19,886 bases of DNA, taken from the NCBI GenBank assembly GCA_003343885.1, contig QAKH01000023.1:1-19886 (forward strand), given 5' to 3'. Below the pieces are notes generated by a model that was not told the origin of the DNA, searched no databases, and saw only the letters and a list, made by a program, of their open reading frames with translations. Shown one piece after another: positions 15,434-19,886 of this stretch; position 1 is the stretch's first letter; each line of letters starts with the position of its first letter. The DNA comes from Clostridiales bacterium. Lineage in GTDB: Bacteria; Bacillota; Clostridia; Oscillospirales; CAG-382. Position numbers and translations under genes: made by a program.

Positions 15434-16087
15434 ATGAACAAGCAAAACGGAGAGATTTATTTAACGGTGCAGACGCTCGGGAGACTGCCGTATTATCTCC
15501 AGTATCTTCACGGAGCAAGTCTCAGAGGAGAAACGTCTGTATCGGCTTCGGCGCTCGCAGCTAATCTGAAACTCAACGACGTTCTTGTCAGAAAAGACCT
15601 GTCCTTGATAAGCACGTCAAAAGGCAAGCCTAAATCAGGGTTCAATGTACAGGAACTGATAAGCAATATCGAGGACTGCCTCGGGTACAACAACACCATG
15701 GACGCAGTGCTTGTCGGAGTCGGCTCGCAGGGAAAGGCTCTGCTCGGAAGCTCGGAATTTCAGAAATACGGACTGAATATTATAGCGGCGTTTGATATTG
15801 ATGAGGATATTGTCGGAAGAGTGTTCAGCGGAAAACAGGTTTTTCCTCTCGACAAAGTGCTGCCGCTGTGCGAAAGACTTCATGTTCATATCGGGATAAT
15901 AACCGTCCCTGCCGAGTTTGCTCAGAATATAGCAGATCTTCTGATTTCCTGCGGCATAAAGGCTCTGTGGAACTTTGCACCTGTTAAGCTTGACGTTCCT
16001 TCAGATGTAATAGTTCAGAATGAAAACCTTGCCGCTTCACTTGCAATATTGTCGCAGCACCTGAGGGAAGAATTAAGCGGCAATTGA
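15434..16087 (+). CDS. rex: Redox-sensing transcriptional repressor Rex
   Basis: Rex represses fermentation and respiration genes and leaves DNA when NADH is high relative to NAD+. The 217 residues show the family layout. A winged helix (about 1-85) has TVQTLGRLPYYLQYL, SASALAANLKLNDVLVRKDLS (37-57) and a wing STSKGKPKSGF (60-70). A Rossmann domain has VLVGVGSQGKALL (92-104), AAFDIDEDIVGR and IITVPAEFAQ, then a C-terminal swap helix. Loop and wing differ from the typical VRKDLSYFGxFGxRGxGY form, so DNA specificity may differ. ATG 15434 is preceded by GGGCGGA, a weak ribosome binding site at acceptable distance. A palindrome over its own promoter suggests autoregulation. The next genes, an NADH-linked alcohol dehydrogenase and NfnAB, fit a redox regulator. 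Confidence 0.9.
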   Translation: MNKQNGEIYLTVQTLGRLPYYLQYLHGASLRGETSVSASALAANLKLNDVLVRKDLSLISTSKGKPKSGFNVQELISNIEDCLGYNNTMDAVLVGVGSQGKALLGSSEFQKYGLNIIAAFDIDEDIVGRVFSGKQVFPLDKVLPLCERLHVHIGIITVPAEFAQNIADLLISCGIKALWNFAPVKLDVPSDVIVQNENLAASLAILSQHLREELSGN

Positions 16088-16118
16088 TTGAAGTCCACGG
16101 CATATAAACTTATATAAT

Positions 16119-16152
16119 CAATATCGATATATCGATATTGAAATATCAATAT
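16119..16152 (+). promoter_or_regulatory. Candidate Rex operator upstream of adh
   Basis: Positions 16119-16140 form a perfect 22-bp palindrome with half CAATATCGATA. Its 3' arm ATATTG (16135-16140) also pairs with CAATAT (16147-16152), giving a second overlapping inverted repeat. It shares ATATCGATATT with the site at the rex promoter. A TATAAT (16113-16118) lies just upstream and a better promoter lies downstream at 16166-16194, so the site could block either. Confidence 0.5.
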
Positions 16153-16165
16153 GTATTTTTTATAT

Positions 16166-16194
16166 TTGATTTTTGTAAGTGTTTGTGATAGTAT
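16166..16194 (+). promoter_or_regulatory. Probable adh promoter (extended -10)
   Basis: TTGATT (16166-16171), a 17-bp spacer and TAGTAT (16189-16194) with the extended TG element (TGA at 16186-16188). The start would be near 16201, giving a leader of about 67 nt that carries a hairpin. Confidence 0.5.
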
Positions 16195-16220
16195 GTACTC
16201 GTAAAGAAAAAGCAAATTAA

Positions 16221-16241
16221 GTTTGCACAGCAGGTGCAGAC
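16221..16241 (+). other. Hairpin in the adh leader
   Basis: GTTTGCAC (16221-16228) pairs with GTGCAGAC (16234-16241) over 8 bp with one G-U, around the loop AGCAG. It ends 12 nt before the AGGAGG. A 5' hairpin here would suit an mRNA stabiliser for a highly expressed gene. No riboswitch fold is recognised. Confidence 0.5.
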
Positions 16242-16267
16242 ATATGAAATATGAGGAGGAAAAAACA

Positions 16268-17485
16268 ATGGCAAGATTTACATTACCCAGAGATTTATAT
16301 CATGGAAAAGGTGCTCTTGAAGCACTCAAGACATTTGAAGGAAAGAAAGCAATGGTATGCGTCGGCGGCGGCTCAATGAAGAAATTCGGATTTCTTGACA
16401 AAGCTGTTGAGTACTTAAAGGAAGCCGGCATGGAGGTTGAGCTTTTCGAGGGAATCGAGCCCGATCCGTCTGTTGAAACGGTTATGAAGGGTGCAGAGGC
16501 AATGCAGAAGTTCCAGCCCGACTGGATAATTGCAATGGGCGGAGGTTCACCGATTGACGCTGCTAAGGCTATGTGGATAAAGTATGAATATCCGGAAATT
16601 ACATTTGAGGAAATGTGCAAAGTGTTTGGTATTCCGAAGCTTCGTAAGAAGGCTCATTTCTGTGCTATTTCTTCAACTTCCGGAACGGCTACAGAAGTTA
16701 CTGCGTTCTCAATAATTACAGATTATTCAAAGGGAATCAAGTATCCGATTGCTGACTTTGAGATTACTCCGGATGTTGCTATAGTTGACCCGGAACTTGC
16801 TGAAACAATGCCTAAAAAGCTTGTAGCACATACCGGTATGGACGCTATGACTCACGCGATCGAAGCGTATGTGTCCACAGCAAACTGCGATTATACTGAT
16901 CCGCTTGCTATTTTCGCAATTAAGATGATACAGAACGACTTGGTTGCTTCTTATAACGGCGACATGGCAAAGCGTGACTCTATGCACAATGCACAGTGCC
17001 TTGCCGGAATGGCATTCTCAAATGCACTTCTCGGTATTGTTCACTCAATGGCTCATAAAACAGGCGCTGCTTTTGCTGATTACGGCGCACACATAATCCA
17101 TGGTGCTGCTAATGCAATGTATCTTCCTAAGGTTATCGCTTTCAACGCAAAGGATCCTACAGCTAAGAAGCGTTACGGTGTTATTGCAGATTACATGGGT
17201 CTTGGCGGTGCAAACGACGACGAAAAGGTAAGACTTCTCATCAAGTATCTGCGCAAGATGAACGATGACCTCAATATTCCTCACTGCATTAAGAATTACG
17301 GTGCTGACAGCTATCCTACCGAAAACGGCTTTGTTCCTGAAGAAGTATTCCTTGAAAGACTTCCTGAAATTGCAAAGAACGCTATCGGCGACGCTTGCAC
17401 AGGCTCAAATCCTCGTATTCCTACACAGGAAGAAATGGAAAAGCTGCTTAAGTGTTGCTACTACGATACTGAAGTAGATTTCTAA
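16268..17485 (+). CDS. Iron-containing alcohol dehydrogenase
   Basis: Group III (iron-dependent) alcohol dehydrogenase, cytoplasmic. It probably reduces acetaldehyde or butyraldehyde with NAD(P)H to the alcohol during fermentation. ATG 16268 follows AGGAGG (16254-16259) with 8-nt spacing, giving 405 residues. MARFTLPRDLYHGKGALEAL is the family's N-terminus. GGGSPIDAAKAM (91-102) binds the cofactor. TGMDAMTHAIEAYVS and GIVHSMAHKTG supply D192, H196 and H259 at the same spacing as FucO D196, H200 and H263. The fourth ligand is probably H278 in IIHGAANAM, with five extra residues before it relative to FucO. Codon bias (GCT, CTT, AAG) suggests high expression. It lies downstream of rex with a shared palindromic site and is the likely Rex target. 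The exact alcohol substrate is not predictable. Confidence 0.94.
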   Translation: MARFTLPRDLYHGKGALEALKTFEGKKAMVCVGGGSMKKFGFLDKAVEYLKEAGMEVELFEGIEPDPSVETVMKGAEAMQKFQPDWIIAMGGGSPIDAAKAMWIKYEYPEITFEEMCKVFGIPKLRKKAHFCAISSTSGTATEVTAFSIITDYSKGIKYPIADFEITPDVAIVDPELAETMPKKLVAHTGMDAMTHAIEAYVSTANCDYTDPLAIFAIKMIQNDLVASYNGDMAKRDSMHNAQCLAGMAFSNALLGIVHSMAHKTGAAFADYGAHIIHGAANAMYLPKVIAFNAKDPTAKKRYGVIADYMGLGGANDDEKVRLLIKYLRKMNDDLNIPHCIKNYGADSYPTENGFVPEEVFLERLPEIAKNAIGDACTGSNPRIPTQEEMEKLLKCCYYDTEVDF

Positions 17486-17514
17486 TCCAATTATAACATA
17501 AATTGTTCAACTTT

Positions 17515-17547
17515 GAGCTGCTGCTGTTCGTTCTATGGCGGCAGCTC
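17515..17547 (+). terminator. Stem-loop after adh, weak or partial terminator
   Basis: GAGCTGCTGCTG (17515-17526) pairs with TGGCGGCAGCTC (17536-17547) over 12 positions, including three G-U pairs, around a 9-nt loop. Only TTT follows, so termination would be incomplete. It may set a lower level of nfnAB relative to adh if they are co-transcribed. Confidence 0.5.
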
Positions 17548-17595
17548 TTTGCAGGTTATAAAACTTAAAAGCCGTTTTGCGGCAAAGGAGTTAAT

Positions 17596-18435
17596 ATGTA
17601 TAAAATTTTAAATAAAGAAACATTAAACCCGACGGTAATAAAGATGGAAATAGAAGCGCCGTACGTGGCGAAGAAAGCACAGCCGGGACAGTTCATAATA
17701 CTGCGGACCGACGAGGACGGTGAGAGAATACCGCTCACAGTCGCAGACTACGACAGAGAAAAGGGAACAGTAACCATAATATTCCAGATAGTCGGAGCAA
17801 CAACCGAAAAACTTGGCCATATGAACGAAGGAGATTTCCTTGCGGATTTCGTGGGACCTCTCGGAAAAGCAACACATACCGAGGGACTTAAAAAGGTCGC
17901 CGTAGTCGGCGGAGGAGTCGGATGCGCCATCGCTTTCCCGGTCGCAAAGAAGCTCCATGAGCAGGGCTGCGAGGTTCATTCTATCGTAGGATTCCGTACC
18001 AAGGACCTTGTAATCCTTGAAAAGGAATTCCGTGATGCAAGCTCAAAATTCGTACTCATGAGCGACGACGGAAGCGTCGGCGAAAAGGGACTTGTTACCG
18101 ACGCGCTCAAAAAACTTCTTGACAGCGGCGAGAAGTACGACGAGGTAATTACAATAGGTCCGCTTATCATGATGAAGTTTGTTTGCAAGCTCACTAAAGA
18201 ATACGGCGTGAAAACAATTGCGTCAATGAATCCTATCATGATTGACGGAACGGGCATGTGCGGAGGATGCAGACTCAGCGTCGGCGGAAAAACAGTGTTT
18301 GCCTGCGTTGACGGTCCTGAGTTTGACGGACATGAGATAGACTTTGACGAGGCAATTGAACGAAGCTCAATGTATAAGCCGTTTGAAAGACACAAGTACG
18401 AGGAAACCTGCCATCTGTTTGAACAGGGCAAGTAA
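17596..18435 (+). CDS. nfnA: NfnA, small subunit of NADH-dependent ferredoxin:NADP+ oxidoreductase
   Basis: NfnAB is a cytoplasmic flavin-based electron-bifurcating transhydrogenase coupling NADH and reduced ferredoxin oxidation to NADP+ reduction, reversibly. The 279-residue NfnA has a ferredoxin-reductase-like FAD domain (RIPLTVADYD, 44-53; GPLG, 87-90), an NAD-binding domain (VAVVGGGVGCAIAFPVAKKL, 101-120) and a C-terminal [2Fe-2S] site. The site DGTGMCGGC...C gives D217, C222, C225 and C237, the Asp plus three Cys set known for Thermotoga NfnA with the same spacing. ATG 17596 follows AAAGGAG (17584-17590). nfnB comes 57 nt later. Related sulfide dehydrogenase (SudB) and PyrK proteins are alternatives, but pairing with an NfnB-length GltD-like subunit and the redox context favour Nfn. 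Confidence 0.88.
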   Translation: MYKILNKETLNPTVIKMEIEAPYVAKKAQPGQFIILRTDEDGERIPLTVADYDREKGTVTIIFQIVGATTEKLGHMNEGDFLADFVGPLGKATHTEGLKKVAVVGGGVGCAIAFPVAKKLHEQGCEVHSIVGFRTKDLVILEKEFRDASSKFVLMSDDGSVGEKGLVTDALKKLLDSGEKYDEVITIGPLIMMKFVCKLTKEYGVKTIASMNPIMIDGTGMCGGCRLSVGGKTVFACVDGPEFDGHEIDFDEAIERSSMYKPFERHKYEETCHLFEQGK

Positions 18436-18492
18436 TATTCCGAACGTAAAAGCTGCGTACAATCAAAAAATCAAAGAACTGGAGAAATAACA

Positions 18493-19884
18493 ATGCCAAA
18501 TATGTCGTTAAAGAAAAATCCGATGCCTTCACAGGAACCGGACGTTCGCAACAAGAATTTTGATGAGGTTGCTCTCGGATATACTGCCGAACAGGCAATG
18601 GACGAGGCGGCAAGGTGTCTTAACTGCAAGAACATGCCGTGCGTAGGAGGGTGCCCTGTAAAGATACATATCCCGGCTTTTATCGCCGAAACGGCAAAAG
18701 GAAACTTTGAGAGAGCATACGAAATAATAAGCGAAGCTTCAAGCCTTCCAGCGGTATGCGGAAGAGTTTGTCCGCAGGAAAACCAGTGCGAAGGCAAGTG
18801 CGTGAGAGGAATAAAGGGCGAGCCGGTAGCAATCGGACGTCTTGAAAGATTCGTTGCCGACTACCATAATGCGCACTGCACCGAAAAGAAAGTAAAGCCG
18901 GAAAGCAACGGCCATAAGGTTGCCGTAATCGGTTCGGGTCCTGCGGGACTCAGCTGCGCAGGAGAGCTTGCAAAAAGAGGATACGAGGTAACAGTATTCG
19001 AGGCGCTGCACGTTGCAGGAGGAGTTCTTGTGTACGGAATACCGGAGTTCAGACTTCCCAAGGCAATAGTCCGCAAAGAGATAGACGGACTTAAGGAAAT
19101 GGGAGTAAAGATAGAAACCAATATGGTAATAGGAAAAACGCTGTCGATAGACGAGCTCAAGGAAGAATACGGATTTGAGGCAGTGTTTATCGGATCCGGA
19201 GCAGGACTTCCCAAGTTTATGAACATACCGGGCGAAAACCTGAAGGGCGTATATTCCGCAAACGAATTCCTTACGAGAATAAACCTGATGAAAGCGTACA
19301 GGGATGACAGCCAAACGCCTATACAGCACGCAAAGAACGTAGCAGTGGTAGGCGGAGGAAACGTTGCAATGGACGCCGCGCGCTGTGCAAAGAGACTGGG
19401 AGCGCACGTATGCATTGTATATCGCAGAGGAATGGAAGAGCTTCCGGCAAGACATGAGGAAGTAGAGCATGCGATTGAAGAAGGAATAGAATTCTTAACT
19501 CTGAGAAACCCGGTAGAGATATACGGAGACGAAAACGGATTTGTCAAGGGAATGAAGTGCATAGAGATGGAGCTTGGCGAACCGGACGCGTCCGGCAGGC
19601 GCAGACCTGTTGAAAAGGCAGGAAGTGAGTTTACGCTTGAGGTTGACAGCGTAATAATGTCACTGGGAACGTCGCCGAATCCGCTTATAAAGTCCACGAC
19701 CAAGGGACTTGAAACGCAGAAGTGGGGCGGAATAATAGCCGAAGAGGAAACAGGGCTTACATCACGAGAAGGCGTATACGCAGGCGGCGACGCAGTGACA
19801 GGTGCTGCTACCGTTATACTTGCTATGGGCGCAGGCAAAAATGCCGCTGACGCTATTGATAAGTTCCTTTCTGAGAAAAAGTAG
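18493..19884 (+). CDS. nfnB: NfnB, large subunit of NADH-dependent ferredoxin:NADP+ oxidoreductase
   Basis: Large, GltD-like subunit that bifurcates electrons at its FAD and reduces NADP+. The 463-residue protein is complete; TAG ends 2 nt before the window edge. The N-terminal iron-sulfur region has C42-x2-C45-x4-C50-x3-C54 and C89-x3-C93-x5-C99-x3-C103 for two [4Fe-4S] clusters. FAD binding is shown by VAVIGSGPAGLSCAGELAKRG (143-163). The NADP site VAVVGGGNVAMDAARCAKRLG (283-303) is followed by VYRRG with the arginines that read the 2'-phosphate. A final FAD segment, GVYAGGDAVTGAATVILAMGAGKNAA, closes the fold. GGAG (18481-18484) precedes ATG 18493 with 8-nt spacing. Proteins of this type are often annotated as NADPH-dependent glutamate synthase (gltA) small subunit. 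The adjacent NfnA and lack of a glutamate synthase large subunit argue for Nfn. Confidence 0.9.
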   Translation: MPNMSLKKNPMPSQEPDVRNKNFDEVALGYTAEQAMDEAARCLNCKNMPCVGGCPVKIHIPAFIAETAKGNFERAYEIISEASSLPAVCGRVCPQENQCEGKCVRGIKGEPVAIGRLERFVADYHNAHCTEKKVKPESNGHKVAVIGSGPAGLSCAGELAKRGYEVTVFEALHVAGGVLVYGIPEFRLPKAIVRKEIDGLKEMGVKIETNMVIGKTLSIDELKEEYGFEAVFIGSGAGLPKFMNIPGENLKGVYSANEFLTRINLMKAYRDDSQTPIQHAKNVAVVGGGNVAMDAARCAKRLGAHVCIVYRRGMEELPARHEEVEHAIEEGIEFLTLRNPVEIYGDENGFVKGMKCIEMELGEPDASGRRRPVEKAGSEFTLEVDSVIMSLGTSPNPLIKSTTKGLETQKWGGIIAEEETGLTSREGVYAGGDAVTGAATVILAMGAGKNAADAIDKFLSEKK

Positions 19885-19886
19885 TT

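Noticed and set aside
17571..17583. Small GCCG/CGGC hairpin just before the nfnA ribosome binding site
   Set aside because: The stem is only 4 bp, too weak to call a regulatory element or terminator.
18861..19838. 325-codon minus-strand frame, and another at 18739-19470
   Set aside because: Both lie opposite nfnB, whose motifs are complete. The translations are Ser/Pro/Thr- or Cys/Tyr/Ser-rich shadows caused by nfnB codon bias.
1..19886. CRISPR arrays, tRNA/rRNA genes, insertion sequences, phage or toxin-antitoxin genes
   Set aside because: Looked for on both strands; no regularly spaced repeats, transposase motifs, integrase motifs or structured RNA genes were seen.

Overview
The window comes from a strictly anaerobic, fermentative, low-to-mid GC Gram-positive bacterium, most likely a gut-type Clostridia member (Oscillospiraceae/Ruminococcaceae-like; this placement is inference from gene content). 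Supporting signs are strong AGGAGG-type ribosome binding sites, TTGACA/TATAAT promoters, a lipoprotein solute-binding protein, an SLH-anchored surface protein, WhiA, Rex, an iron alcohol dehydrogenase and an electron-bifurcating NfnAB pair. There are no rRNA, tRNA, CRISPR or insertion sequence signals.

Layout. (1) 1-1802, minus strand: the N-terminal 600 residues of a secreted SLH-domain surface protein that runs off the left edge. (2) 1803-2217: a divergent intergenic region with a promoter facing each way. (3) 2218-7782, plus strand: murB, a short whiA and dnaE. This is a condensed form of the common Firmicutes murB-rapZ-yvcK-whiA neighbourhood, followed by a small ORF of unknown function. 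(4) 8155-11313, plus strand: a polar amino acid ABC importer in the order lipoprotein, permease, ATPase. It has its own strong promoter, a hairpin between the first two genes, an unusual extracytoplasmic domain on the permease, and a bidirectional terminator. (5) 11510-15099, minus strand: a GH78 alpha-L-rhamnosidase and a Gfo/Idh/MocA oxidoreductase, each apparently its own transcription unit. (6) 15313-19884, plus strand: a redox module of Rex repressor, iron-containing alcohol dehydrogenase and NfnAB transhydrogenase.

How the parts work together. The right third is a coherent redox-balancing block. Rex senses NADH/NAD+, the alcohol dehydrogenase re-oxidises NADH by making alcohol, and NfnAB exchanges electrons among NADH, NADPH and ferredoxin. 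The rex and adh upstream regions share an unusual AT-rich palindrome built on ATATCGATATT. It overlaps the rex -10 box and does not resemble the classical Rex operator; the Rex wing region is also divergent, so this may be a lineage-specific Rex operator. The middle block handles amino acid uptake and intracellular rhamnoside processing. The left block is housekeeping (cell wall precursor, WhiA, replication).

No wholly new multi-gene system is evident. The best leads are the Rex-type operator pair, the permease with a roughly 215-residue extracytoplasmic domain of unknown family, the shortened WhiA, and the truncated SLH protein whose catalytic part lies outside the window.
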